This document shows positions 9,403-19,600 of a DNA stretch of 64,000 bases, in pieces. Both the position numbers and the translations under genes were made by a program. Positions within the stretch are counted from its first letter, which is position 1, and each line of letters opens with the position of its first letter. The notes beneath the pieces were generated by a model. The model did no database searches. It was not told where the DNA came from and worked only from the letters and a program-made list of their open reading frames with translations. Source of the DNA: G963667975 sp963677395 (GTDB taxonomy: Bacteria; Bacteroidota; Bacteroidia; Bacteroidales; G963667975); assembly GCA_963677395.2 (NCBI GenBank), contig OY781965.2, forward strand, positions 3,844,001-3,908,000. Direction: 5' to 3'.

Positions 9403-11139
9403 ATGACCCGTAAAAAGATTTTAATCAGAGACTTAACTTTACGCGACGGACAGCAATCATTATTTGCAACACGTATGCGTCAGGAACAAATTGATCGAGT
9501 ACTCCCACTATTTAAAGAAGCAGGATTTTATGCTATGGAAGTGTGGGGTGGAGCTGTTCCCGATTCAATCATGCGTTTTCTAAATGAAGATCCTTGGGAA
9601 CGTCTTGAAAAAATTAAAGCTGTAATTGGTGACTCATCAAAACTTACAGCTCTTTCACGTGGTCGCAATCTCTTTGGTTACAATCCTTACCCGGATGAAG
9701 TTATTGAAGGATTTAACCGCAATGCCATTAATTCGGGGATCGACATCATGCGTATTTTTGATGCGTTGAATGATGTAAATAACGTAAAATCAACCATTAA
9801 ATACGTAAAAGAAAATGGAGGTATCGCCGATTGTACTGTCTGCTATACTGTTGATCCGAAATTCACCTCCAAACAGAAAATGAATGCATTGCTGCATTTT
9901 AAATCATTACCCAAAAACATCTTCTCCATCGATTACTTTGTTCAGAAAGCTGTAGAAATGGAGAAACTGGGAGCTGATATGATTTCGGTGAAAGATATGG
10001 CTGGTTTAATTCCTCCTATGAAAGCCGGTTTAATTATTCGCGAACTGAAAAAGAACGTAAAAGTTCCGATTGATTTCCACACACATTGCACTCCGGGTTA
10101 CGGATTAGCTGCAGTTGTTATGGCTATCGTAAATGGTACAGATATTATTGATACAGCTATCATGAATTTCGCAGGAGGCCCGGCGGCTCCCGCCTTTGAA
10201 ATTATTCAGATTTTTGCTGACAAGCTGGATATTGATACTGGTGTAAATCTGGATGCGGTTGTTAAGATCAATAAAGAATTAAAAATTATTCGTGAAGAAC
10301 TTGCTGAATACGATTCATACAAACTCTTCCCAAGAGAATTTGACATTACAAACTACGAGTTACCTCCACAAGTTGACCAGTTATTCGAATTATCCATTGG
10401 TTATGCTAAAGCCGATAAAGAAGAAGAGTTACTGGATGCTTGCCAAAAAATTGAAGCATGGTTTAATTTCCCCGGACCGGATGAGATGGTGAAAAATGCT
10501 GAAATTCCGGGAGGAATGTACACCAATATGCTCTCTCAACTCAAACAGTTAAAACTCGACCATCTTTTAGCCAAAGTACTTGAAACCGTTCCCATTGTTC
10601 GTGTTGCATCCGGATGCCCTCCGCTTGTAACTCCAACTAGTCAGATTGTTGGAGCACAAGCCGTAAACTACGTTATTGACGAAAGCAAAGGATTGCCTCC
10701 ATACACTACCAAATCAACACAATACGTAAACATGGTAAAAGGATTGTATGGCAAAACACCTATTCCGGTTGACCCTGATTTCCGTGAAAAAATATGTGGT
10801 GTACGTGAAGAAACTCCATACGATACAAGTAATTACAAAAAGCAGGAAAATAAAGTTTTTCCGGAATATGGCGGTTTAAAAATGGCTTACAATGAAAAGG
10901 ATGAACTTTTACTCGAACTGTTCCCTGCTGTAGCTAGCGACTTCCTTAAAAAGCGTGCCGAAGCAAAATACAATGCTGAAATTAAAGTAATTGAAGATGC
11001 CCGTCATGCGAAAGAAGAAGAAGAAAAACGCAAATTACAGGAAGAGAAGGCAGCCTTCGAAAAAATGACTCCCGAACAAAAAGTTGAACGGCTGATGGAT
11101 GGTTTGTATCATTACAAATGGATTTCATCAGGAGAATAA
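9403..11139 (+). CDS. Carboxyltransferase subunit (oxaloacetate decarboxylase alpha / pyruvate carboxylase B type), no biotin domain
   Basis: The 578-residue protein starts with the carboxyltransferase TIM barrel. LTLRDGQQSLFATR near residues 11-24, MEVWGGA, the ISVKDMAGL segment that supplies the carbamylated metal-binding lysine, and DFHTHCTPGYG for the metal histidines are all intact. The conserved PYC/OADA domain follows (SGCPPLVTPTSQIVG, YPPY-like linker). A short charged coiled tail ends the protein. The usual C-terminal biotinyl domain with its MKM motif is absent, so biotin must be carried by a separate protein encoded elsewhere. The reaction is transfer of CO2 between biotin and pyruvate/oxaloacetate. 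The sequence cannot tell a sodium-pumping decarboxylase from a pyruvate carboxylase subunit. It stands alone with its own promoter box. Confidence 0.85.
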   Translation: MTRKKILIRDLTLRDGQQSLFATRMRQEQIDRVLPLFKEAGFYAMEVWGGAVPDSIMRFLNEDPWERLEKIKAVIGDSSKLTALSRGRNLFGYNPYPDEVIEGFNRNAINSGIDIMRIFDALNDVNNVKSTIKYVKENGGIADCTVCYTVDPKFTSKQKMNALLHFKSLPKNIFSIDYFVQKAVEMEKLGADMISVKDMAGLIPPMKAGLIIRELKKNVKVPIDFHTHCTPGYGLAAVVMAIVNGTDIIDTAIMNFAGGPAAPAFEIIQIFADKLDIDTGVNLDAVVKINKELKIIREELAEYDSYKLFPREFDITNYELPPQVDQLFELSIGYAKADKEEELLDACQKIEAWFNFPGPDEMVKNAEIPGGMYTNMLSQLKQLKLDHLLAKVLETVPIVRVASGCPPLVTPTSQIVGAQAVNYVIDESKGLPPYTTKSTQYVNMVKGLYGKTPIPVDPDFREKICGVREETPYDTSNYKKQENKVFPEYGGLKMAYNEKDELLLELFPAVASDFLKKRAEAKYNAEIKVIEDARHAKEEEEKRKLQEEKAAFEKMTPEQKVERLMDGLYHYKWISSGE

Positions 11140-11237
11140 TCATAACTCATTGAAATCAAATCCAAAACTGACTTTTATAACATATTCACTCTATACCATA
11201 AAAATCTACAATATAGCCCAAACTCATTTCGGGTATA

Positions 11238-11310
11238 ATGCCGATGAATAGAAATATTAAGATCAATCGAGCTTGCGAAAATTGGCCTTAATATTTCTAT
11301 TCATCGGTAT
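11238..11310. repeat. Long imperfect palindrome (about 30-bp stem, 13-base loop)
   Basis: The left arm 11238-11267 and right arm 11281-11310 are complementary over 30 positions with three mismatches. The core CCGATGAATAGAAATATTAAG is perfect. The loop is CGAGCTTGCGAAA. No T-run follows, so it is a poor intrinsic terminator. It lies between two plus-strand genes in a 227-bp spacer and could be a mobile palindromic repeat or an mRNA-processing hairpin. Confidence 0.75.
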
Positions 11311-11366
11311 TCGTGCTTTAGTCCGGTTTCTTATTTTCCGGAATACAATCATCTGAAATAATTAAC

Positions 11367-12086
11367 ATGAAAAAAACAGCCCTGCTTATCTCCTTAATCT
11401 TTATTTCGTTGCAACTGTTGGCTCAAATTTCGTTGAAAGACCACAACAAAGCAATAAAGTATTACAACGAAGCCCTGAAAAACTATAAAAAAGGAAGTAA
11501 CAATCTGACAATCGAAAATCTTAAAAAATCAATTAATATCGATTCAACATACAGAGAATCGTATGTTTTAATGTATCATTCAACCGACAAACTGAACGAA
11601 GATTCTGTTCAGAAAATTTATCTGCGAAAAGCGAACAATCTCTTTACTGAAGACGACGAGTTCTATTATTATATGGGATTGAATTTCAGAAAAGTAGAAA
11701 ATCTTGACTCTGCAATATTTTATTTTACCAAGGCAATTGATTTATCAAAAGTAAACGGTGAAGATTTTGAACTTGTTTATTCATATTACTCAAACCGCGG
11801 AATATGTTATCTATATAAAGAACTGTGGAGCAAATCATTATTCGATTTAAACTATTCTCTGAAACTCGACAGCACACACAGTAACGTTTACACAAACCGC
11901 GGAATTGTATTGTTTAAACTCAACCGGAAAGATGAAGCATGTATGAGTTGGAAAACAGCTTCAGAAATGGGAGAAAGTTATGCAATCGAATATCTGGTAG
12001 AAAACTGCGACAAAAATTTCAAAGCTTTACCTCCCAAAAAAATCAAAGTTTATAAAGTGGTTAAAAAGAAAAAAAAGAAGAAGTAA
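11367..12086 (+). CDS. Periplasmic TPR-repeat protein of unknown function
   Basis: This 239-residue protein has a signal peptide (MKKTALLISLIFISLQLLAQ) followed by tetratricopeptide-like helical pairs. The clearest are around SYYSNRGICYLYKELWSKSL and NVYTNRGIVLFKLNRKDEAC, each showing the conserved TPR spacing. It ends in an unusually basic tail with seven consecutive lysines, which might bind nucleic acid, phospholipid or peptidoglycan charges; this is a guess from charge alone. TPR proteins usually serve as scaffolds. It converges on the LysE-type gene, leaving only 3 bp between the stops, so no terminator fits between them. Confidence 0.8.
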   Translation: MKKTALLISLIFISLQLLAQISLKDHNKAIKYYNEALKNYKKGSNNLTIENLKKSINIDSTYRESYVLMYHSTDKLNEDSVQKIYLRKANNLFTEDDEFYYYMGLNFRKVENLDSAIFYFTKAIDLSKVNGEDFELVYSYYSNRGICYLYKELWSKSLFDLNYSLKLDSTHSNVYTNRGIVLFKLNRKDEACMSWKTASEMGESYAIEYLVENCDKNFKALPPKKIKVYKVVKKKKKKK

Positions 12087-12089
12087 TTC

Positions 12090-12737
12090 TTATGCAAACC
12101 AATGCAGTTGCAGCATCACTTTATAGAAAAGTACCATACCGAAAATGATGAGCATAACACCAACCAATCGATTAATCAGTGTTAAAACCTTGTTATTCAG
12201 GTATTTTTTTATACGGTGCGAAATAAAGCATTTCAGGTTATCCACCGAAAATACAGCTAGCAAAATACCTCCGAAATAAATAATAGCTTCGTAATTATCC
12301 ACCCCCTGAACTGTACTGATTCGAGTGGTTCCCAATACCGTAATTGATCCCCAGAAGAACCAAACTGTTGGATTTAAAGTATTGAGTGCAAAACCTTTCA
12401 TAATATAGGTAAAGATACCCGGGCGTTTAACTTCAATATCTTTCGAATCTGTAACATGTCCTTTTCTCGAAAAATTATATACCCCGAACAATACCAGAAC
12501 AATTCCGCCAATGACTCCAATAATTATCTGATTATCAGGATCAGCAAGAATTTGAGAAGCACCCAGATAAGCCAAAGTTACCAAGGTTATATCACTTAAG
12601 AAAATCCCAACTGCAAGGAAAAAGCCTGCCATAAATCCCCTGTGAATCGAAGTTTGAATCAACGAGAAGAAGGCTGCACCCGGCAAAAACGACAGTGTGA
12701 CACCTAACAAAAACCCTTCCAGAAAATTATGCAACAT
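12090..12737 (-). CDS. LysE/RhtB family exporter
   Basis: The 215-residue membrane protein shows about six hydrophobic segments. The N-terminus FLLGVTLSFLPGAAFFSLIQTSIHRGF matches the LysE family signature region (proline-glycine followed by a turn into helix 2), and LNTLNPTVWFFWG in the middle corresponds to the second conserved NP motif. Members export amino acids or other small metabolites; the substrate cannot be read from the sequence. It starts 23 bp after the GH3-family gene in the same direction, so they may share a transcript. Length is typical. Confidence 0.85.
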   Translation of the reverse strand: MLHNFLEGFLLGVTLSFLPGAAFFSLIQTSIHRGFMAGFFLAVGIFLSDITLVTLAYLGASQILADPDNQIIIGVIGGIVLVLFGVYNFSRKGHVTDSKDIEVKRPGIFTYIMKGFALNTLNPTVWFFWGSITVLGTTRISTVQGVDNYEAIIYFGGILLAVFSVDNLKCFISHRIKKYLNNKVLTLINRLVGVMLIIFGMVLFYKVMLQLHWFA

Positions 12738-12760
12738 AGGCTTTATCTGAATAGTGAGTA

Positions 12761-14305
12761 TTATAGCTTAGCTTTCAGGCTTTCAAGATAACAAACCCAA
12801 TCGTTATACTTTTCGTTTCGTAAAACGCGTGGGAATTTATTCTGTCCTCCTTCTTTTCCACAATGCTTCATATAATCGTAGAACACATGCGATGGATATA
12901 CTTCAGCAAATACATCGCGGATTGCCTCAATTCGTTCTACGCGATAATCATCATTCAGAACTTTTAGATATTCATCAAGCTTATGCGCAACAAGTTCCGG
13001 ATCAAGATTTGAATCGGTCCCTAAATACCATTTATGTGCAAACATAGAGCCATAGCGAATTCCGGCAACGGTAAATTCCTTAATATCAACATTAAGTTCA
13101 TCGCTAAGCATTTTCACGGCACGATTCATATTTTCCTGCGACATGTGTTCGCCGCATATATTGAGGAAAAACTTAGTACGCCCTGTAATTAAGATTTCAC
13201 TGCGTTCTTTTGAAGTAAACTTGATGGTATCTCCAATCAGATAGCGCCAGCAACCTGCACAGGTTGAGATCAACAAAGCATATTCAACACCTTCTTCTAC
13301 TTCACCAATGGTCAGAGTCTGTGGCTTTTCCACAATATTTCCTTCATCGGTAAAATTATTCGAATTAAATGGCACAAATTCGAAGAAAATGCCATTATCG
13401 AGAACCAATTGCATTGCATTGGTTTCCGGACGGGTTTGATATGCTAAAAAGCCTTCTGATGCCAGATAAGTTTCCATGTAAATCAACGGGTGATCAAGTA
13501 GTTTTTCGAACCCTTTTTTGTAGGGTTCAAACGACACACCCCCATGAACATACATTTCCAGATTAGGCCAGATATCATGTATTGTATTGAGATTATATTC
13601 TTCGATTATCTTTTCCATCAGAATTTGCAACCAGGCCGGAACACCTACAATTACACTGATGTCCCAGTTTTTTGCATTCTTCACTATTTCATCGAGCTTG
13701 GTAGGCCAGTTTCTTTCGCGTGAAATACGTTTCCCGGGTTTGTAAAAATGTTGAAACCAGAACGGTATATTTCCGGCAGTAATTCCGGACAAATCACCTT
13801 CATAATAGGTTCCATTATATTGCAGGTGAGTACTTCCTCCAAGCATTAAAATACCACGTTCGAAAAACTCCCGGGGCAAATCATACTTGGGCAGTGTAAA
13901 TATTTGACGTACACTGGTTTTTTTGATAGCATGCAACACATCTCCTGTAACAGGTATATATTTGCTGGATGCTTCGGAGGTGCCGGAACTAAGCGCAAAA
14001 TAGTTCACTTTCCCCGGCCAGCAAACGAAAGATTCGCCATTGAGTGTACGATACCAGTATTTGGAAAATATTGAATTATAATCATTTGAAGAAACATTTT
14101 CTTTAAACGCCTTCACAACATTACGTTGTTTTAAAATAGTATCAAAATTATGATCTTCACCAAAAATTGTAAACTGAGCTTTACGCAAAAGCTTTTTTAA
14201 CACACGTTTCTGAGCTTTTACCGGATCAACCTTTTCGTAAAGATCTAACGGGATTTTACTTCTGATCTCAAGAGCAGCTTTGATAATAGATCCTAAAATT
14301 GGCAT
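12761..14305 (-). CDS. GH3 auxin-responsive-promoter family protein (adenylate-forming)
   Basis: The 514-residue protein belongs to the bacterial GH3 family, relatives of plant enzymes that join amino acids to acyl acids through acyl-adenylates. Visible family blocks include the ATP-binding loop LSSGTSEASSKYIPVT, the MLGGSTHLQYNG segment, VHGGVSFEPYK, and the late GRTKFFLNICGEHMS block that corresponds to the hinge of the adenylating fold. Bacterial substrates are not known. In Bacteroidota it is a common single-copy gene. It is followed by the LysE-type exporter at 23 bp, so an exported conjugate is possible, but that is inference only. Confidence 0.9.
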   Translation of the reverse strand: MPILGSIIKAALEIRSKIPLDLYEKVDPVKAQKRVLKKLLRKAQFTIFGEDHNFDTILKQRNVVKAFKENVSSNDYNSIFSKYWYRTLNGESFVCWPGKVNYFALSSGTSEASSKYIPVTGDVLHAIKKTSVRQIFTLPKYDLPREFFERGILMLGGSTHLQYNGTYYEGDLSGITAGNIPFWFQHFYKPGKRISRERNWPTKLDEIVKNAKNWDISVIVGVPAWLQILMEKIIEEYNLNTIHDIWPNLEMYVHGGVSFEPYKKGFEKLLDHPLIYMETYLASEGFLAYQTRPETNAMQLVLDNGIFFEFVPFNSNNFTDEGNIVEKPQTLTIGEVEEGVEYALLISTCAGCWRYLIGDTIKFTSKERSEILITGRTKFFLNICGEHMSQENMNRAVKMLSDELNVDIKEFTVAGIRYGSMFAHKWYLGTDSNLDPELVAHKLDEYLKVLNDDYRVERIEAIRDVFAEVYPSHVFYDYMKHCGKEGGQNKFPRVLRNEKYNDWVCYLESLKAKL

Positions 14306-14634
14306 CGACTTTGCAATTTTATGTTTTGAGGGGGTAAAAATATAAAATAAAATGCGATTCTCCCCTATTTGGAAACGTTTGTAGCTTTTGAATTATTCTT
14401 CTTTGAAAACAAACTATCCGTAACCCTACTGACTACCAATAATCTGAAAGAAACGTTAAGAAATTTTTATTGGGTATTACGATTTTATATTTATGATTAA
14501 AACGAGTTATTATGCTATTAATTAATTATTGCGTTCATTCGTTAGTACATGCCTACTGATTTAGATTTTTACATTACAATAACAAGCCGGATATGTAGAT
14601 TTTTTCTATATTTGCCCCCTAAAATAATGCAGTT
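14306..14634. other. Divergent spacer between the GH3 gene and the metal-efflux operon
   Basis: The 329-bp stretch is AT-rich and has no credible gene. A -7 box TATATTTG lies at 14607-14614 on the plus strand, 20 bp before the first gene of the efflux operon. No other structure was seen. Confidence 0.5.
14607..14614 (+). promoter_or_regulatory. Promoter -7 box of the metal-efflux operon
   Basis: TATATTTG fits TAnnTTTG. A start about 6 bp further on would leave a leader of only some 15 nt before the GTG start of the His-rich gene. No clear -33 element was seen, which would fit a promoter needing an activator. Confidence 0.45.
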
Positions 14635-15021
14635 GTGATATTTAAGAAGAAGCTAATTTGCTTGTTATTTCTATTTGCATTTGGCATAGTATTGACACAC
14701 AATATCATACCACACCATCATCATTTTGATGATTTCCTTGAAAATCATCCTTGTCATGCTCAACAAAATGATACTCATCATCATTCTCATTTTCCAGCTC
14801 ATTGTCATGCCTTTAATGAAACTTCATTTATAAAGAATACTCTTTCAACGTATCCAATTATTGTTAAAGTAATTGCTGTTCTGAAACCAATTTTAACGGA
14901 TAAATCGGTTTTGCTTTCCATTGAAGAACAAAAAGTTCAATATTGCGAAACAGATGATAATGTTCCGGATATCTTTCATTCCAGCTCTCATGCACGCAGG
15001 GCTCCACCCTTATTTTCATAG
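14635..15021 (+). CDS. Histidine-rich periplasmic protein heading a metal-efflux operon
   Basis: The 128-residue product starts at a GTG (no in-frame ATG is available) and has an N-terminal hydrophobic signal or anchor segment. Histidine clusters follow: HNIIPHHHHFDDF, HPCHAQQNDTHHHSHF, PAHCHAF. Such clusters bind divalent metals or Cu. It resembles short Bacteroidota proteins found in front of CusB/CusA genes (DUF6769-like, from memory). It is the first gene of the operon and probably acts as a periplasmic metal buffer or sensor. A further HSSSHARRAPP sits at the C-terminus. It has no enzyme motif. Confidence 0.7.
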   Translation: MIFKKKLICLLFLFAFGIVLTHNIIPHHHHFDDFLENHPCHAQQNDTHHHSHFPAHCHAFNETSFIKNTLSTYPIIVKVIAVLKPILTDKSVLLSIEEQKVQYCETDDNVPDIFHSSSHARRAPPLFS

Positions 15022-15128
15022 TTTTTTGTTCTCTTTTTTACATGTGGATTGAACCGTTAAATGGTTTTTAATCCAAGGTGATTCTTTATCACCTCATTCA
15101 TTTTATCACTATTATCAGCACAACAAAC

Positions 15129-16658
15129 ATGAAAATATATATATTTCTACTATTTGCAGTACTCCTTTTTGCATGTGGCAAGAAGACTGAAACTGACAGC
15201 CATGAACATGAAGCTGCCTCAAACCAAATTACTCTGTTTACTGACAGCACAGAGTTTTATGTTGAATATTCCGAACTGGTGAAAGACAAAGAAGCCTCTT
15301 TTCTGGTTCACACAACCCGTTTATCCAGCTATAAACCCTATACTTTTGGGAAAGTAACGGTTCAAGTCGGAGAATCCAGCGTAACAGCCAGCAAGCCGGA
15401 AGAACCTGGCATCTTTCACCTCAAACTTACGCCCAAAGAATCGGGACATTCCGACTTAATCATCATCTTTGAAAGCGACACTGTGAAGCAATGTATTGAT
15501 ATCGAAGAAAAAGAACATTCTCACGAAGCGGAAGCCAAAGAAAGTGGAAATGAAGAACATAATCATGCAGCAGAGGAAGAGGGCGGGCACGAAGGACACA
15601 ACCATGCAGCAGAAGCTCCCAAATCAGGGTTAATCCGTTTCACCAAGGAACAAGCATGGAAAAGCAACTTTATGGTGAAAGAAATTGTACCTCAACAATT
15701 TGCAGCAGTAATCAATACCAGTGGTGAAATGCTCTCCATGCCAGGCGAAAAGCAAAACGTAGCTGCCAAAACCAGCGGAATTGTACTTTTTGCTACCAAA
15801 AACCTGGTTCAGGGAAGCCATGTTACGAAAGGTCAACTTCTGTTTACCATAAGTGGTCAGGATTTAACGGATAACAACATTGGTGTTCGGTTTTCGGAAG
15901 CACGTAACCGTTTTCTCCAAAGCAAAAGTGAATACGACCGACACAAACAGCTTTACAATGAACGAATTATATCCGAAAAACAATTCATAGAATCGCAAAG
16001 TCGTTACCACATCGACAGTATATCTTATTACGCTCTTTCGAACAGTACTTCGCAAAACGGGCTCCGGATTTACGCTCCTTTGAGTGGATATTTGCACGAA
16101 TTGAATATATCCGAAGGTCAATACATCCAGACCGGAGATTTGCTTGCAACCATTTCGACCAATCAAACCATCTTGTTGCGTGCCGATCTACCTCAGCAAT
16201 ACTATCTGCAACTCAATATGATAGAAACAGCCAACTTCCGCCCTGCGTATTCCGAAAAAACATACACCGTAAACGAACTAAAAGGTCGCATACTTGCCCG
16301 CGGAGCCTCGGTTGCCGAAAATAATCACTACATGCCTGTTTATTTCGAAGTAAAGAATGACGGCAGTCTGCTCGAAGGTGCATTTGCTGAATTTTATCTC
16401 ATTACCCATAGCCAGACAGAACAGTTAGCCGTCCCCAACAGCGCAATCGTGGAAGAGCAAGGTGTTTACTACGTTTATGTTCAGGAAACAGGAGAAGCAT
16501 ACAGCAAACGTACAGTTACCCTTGGCCAGAGCAATGGGCTTGAAACCATGATTTTAAGTGGTCTGGAAGCTCACGAACGTGTAGTAACACAAGGCACCAC
16601 CCTGATTAAAACAGCATCAATGTCAACCAGTGTTGGCGCACACAATCATCAACACTAA
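15129..16658 (+). CDS. RND efflux periplasmic adaptor lipoprotein (CusB/CzcB type)
   Basis: The ATG at 15129 gives 509 residues and places a lipobox (LLFAC) straight after MKIYIF; an upstream in-frame start at 15078 would bury it. After an N-terminal domain comes a His/Glu-rich insert (EHSHEAEAKESGNEEHNHAA), typical of metal-binding adaptors. Then follow the barrel-sandwich/hairpin core (AAKTSGIVLFATKNLVQGSHVTKGQ, later LRIYAPLSGYLHELNISEGQ) and the beta-barrel and membrane-proximal domains. It links the inner-membrane pump to the TolC-type channel and may hand metal ions to the pump. It starts about 107 bp after the His-rich gene and ends 12 bp before the pump gene. Confidence 0.9.
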   Translation: MKIYIFLLFAVLLFACGKKTETDSHEHEAASNQITLFTDSTEFYVEYSELVKDKEASFLVHTTRLSSYKPYTFGKVTVQVGESSVTASKPEEPGIFHLKLTPKESGHSDLIIIFESDTVKQCIDIEEKEHSHEAEAKESGNEEHNHAAEEEGGHEGHNHAAEAPKSGLIRFTKEQAWKSNFMVKEIVPQQFAAVINTSGEMLSMPGEKQNVAAKTSGIVLFATKNLVQGSHVTKGQLLFTISGQDLTDNNIGVRFSEARNRFLQSKSEYDRHKQLYNERIISEKQFIESQSRYHIDSISYYALSNSTSQNGLRIYAPLSGYLHELNISEGQYIQTGDLLATISTNQTILLRADLPQQYYLQLNMIETANFRPAYSEKTYTVNELKGRILARGASVAENNHYMPVYFEVKNDGSLLEGAFAEFYLITHSQTEQLAVPNSAIVEEQGVYYVYVQETGEAYSKRTVTLGQSNGLETMILSGLEAHERVVTQGTTLIKTASMSTSVGAHNHQH

Positions 16659-16670
16659 ACCAACAAAGCT

Positions 16671-19600
16671 ATGCTGAATAAAATCATAAACTACTCGCTG
16701 CGCAATCGTATGCTGGTGATCTTCTTTTCGCTGGCATTGCTGGTTGGCGGAGGAATTTCAACGTTAAACATGGAAATTGACGTTTTTCCCGATCTAACTG
16801 CGCCCACCGTTGCTGTGCTTACCGATGCACATGGCATGGCCGCCGAAGAGGTGGAAAAGCTGGTCTCCTTCCCTATCGAAACAGCCCTGAACGGTGCTAC
16901 CGACGTCCGTCGTGTACGCTCTTCCTCTACCTTCGGAATGTCGATTGTATGGATCGAATTCAACTGGGGTACTGATATCTACAAGGCCCGCCAGATTGTA
17001 AACGAAAAATTATCGACACTGGCCACCACACTTCCGAAAGGAGTGGAAGCCCCTTTGCTCGCTCCGCAAACTTCCATTATGGGAGAAATCATGCTGATCG
17101 GAATCACTTCTGATTCTCTCAACATGTTCGATCTGCGCACTTTAGCCGACAAACAAATCAAACAGCGACTTCTTTCTGTTTCGGGAGTTTCGCAGGTAGT
17201 AGTAATGGGTGGTTTGCCCAAACAATACCAGATTTTGGCCAATCCGCACAAAATGCGCTATTATGATGTAAGCCTTGATGAGTTGAAAAAGGTAGCCGAA
17301 GGAACCAACAGCAACGCTTCAGGTGGAATGATCAATGAATATGGCCAGGAATACATCGTGAGAGCTACCGGGCGTTCGGCAAAACCAGAAGATATTGGAA
17401 GCTCCGTAATCAAAATCCGTAATGGAAAACCTGTAAAAATCAACGATATTGCCGACATCAAAGTTGCACCTCCTACCCGTATCGGGGATGCTTTTCTGAA
17501 TAAAAAGCCCGCGGTAATCCTCACCATCCTCAAACAACCGAACATCAACACACTCGATTTAACTGAAGACATAGACAAGGCCGTTGAAGACTTAAAACCG
17601 TCACTTCCTTCGGGCGTAAATGTGAATACTAAGATTTTCCGTCAGGCCGATTTTATCAATAATTCTATCCACAATGTGATGCAGGTTTTGCTCGAGGGAG
17701 GAATCTTTGTAACCATCATTCTCTTCCTCTTCCTGCTTAATGTACGCTCAACTATTATTTCACTCACTGCACTTCCGCTTTCATTGCTTCTGTCGTTAAT
17801 CACCCTTAAGTTTCTGGGATTAACCATCAACACCATGTCGCTTGGAGGGATGGCTATTGCTACCGGAGCGTTGGTTGATGATGCAATTATTGATGTAGAA
17901 AATGTACTGAAACGCTTGCGGCAAAATTTTCGCAAACCCGAACACGAGCGTGAGCCAACGCTCACAGTGGTGTACAATGCTTCGGTTGAAATCCGCTCTT
18001 CTATTGTTCAGGCAACGTTGATTATCATTGTGGCATTTGTTCCGCTCTTTTTCCTTTCGGGGATGGAAGGACGTATGCTGAAGCCTCTGGGGATCACCTT
18101 TATTGTTTCTCTTTTTGCTTCGTTAATGGTTGCCGTAACGCTCACTCCGGTTCTTTCAAGTTACCTTCTTACAACCGAAAAACAGCTTCGCCAGGATGAG
18201 CACGGTAAAAATAAGCTGATCCGAAAACTTAACAATGGATATCGCAGCTTGCTGAATCATGCGCTGTCGCATCGAAAACTCATTCTCTGGTCATCCGGAG
18301 TTTTGTTTGTGCTCGCGCTGGCATTGCTAAGCCGTTTCGGACACTCTTTTCTTCCCGAATTCAAAGAAGGAACTCTCACCATCACCACCGAAACGTTGCC
18401 GGGTGTTTCTCTCGATGAAAGCAACAATCTCACCGAAAAGATTGATGAACAACTCCTTTCTATCTCTGAAGTACAATATGTGAGCCGCCGTACCGGACGC
18501 GCCGAATTAAATGAACACAGTCACGGAGGAAGCAATACTTCTGAAATAGATGTACCTTACAAACTTGACAAGCGTAATCACGAAGAGTTTATGAAAGAGG
18601 TACGCGAAAAACTGGGAACTGTGAAAGGAATTGCCATAAACATCGGACAGCCATTGGGACATCGTATTGACCACATGCTTTCGGGAACCCGTGCCGGTAT
18701 CGCCATGAAACTCTTTGGTCCTGACTTGAATAACCTCTATTCACTGGCGAATCAAATCAAAGAAAAAATTAAAGGGGTAGAGGGCATCGTTGACTTAAAT
18801 GTAGAACAACTTGTTGAAATTCCGCAGATTCAGATCCGTCCACGAAGAGAAATGCTGGCACGGTACGGTATTTCGCAACGCGAGTTCACCGAATTTGTAG
18901 AGATAACTCTCGCCGGCGAAAAGGTAGCCGAAGTATATGAACATAACATGAATTTTGATTTAGTTTTGCGATACGACGAACCTTTCCGCAACAGTATTTC
19001 TGCTATCCGCAATACACTGATTGACACATATACAGGCGAAAAAATACCGCTCAGCTATGTGGCTGATGTTGTTTCAGTATCCGGACCAAACGCTATCAAC
19101 CGCGAAAACGTTCAACGCAAGTTGGTCATTTCGGCCAATACTGCTAATCGCGATGTAGGAAGTGCCGTAGAGGAAATTCGCGACATCATCCATAAGCAAA
19201 TACCCATGCCCGAAGGTTACCATCTGGAATATGGCGGACAATTTGAAAGTGCCCAGAAAGCTTCTCAACTTTTACTCATCACCTCACTTCTGGCAATAGT
19301 GGTGATTTTCCTCATCCTTTTCCAGGAATTCAAAAGTATGAAGTTAGCCGGAGTTGTGCTGATAAACCTTCCTCTGGCTCTTATCGGCGGAATCCTTGCA
19401 ATCTGGTTTTCTTCAAATATGCTGAGTATTCCGGCAATAATTGGATTTATCACTCTTTTTGGAATTGCAACCCGTAACGGTATTTTGCTTGTTTCCAGAT
19501 ATCAACATCTCAAAGAAGAAGGCTTAAGCCTGAAAGAGCGCATCCTGCATGGCTCTACCGACCGTTTAAACCCGATTCTGATGACCGCTCTCGCCTCAGG

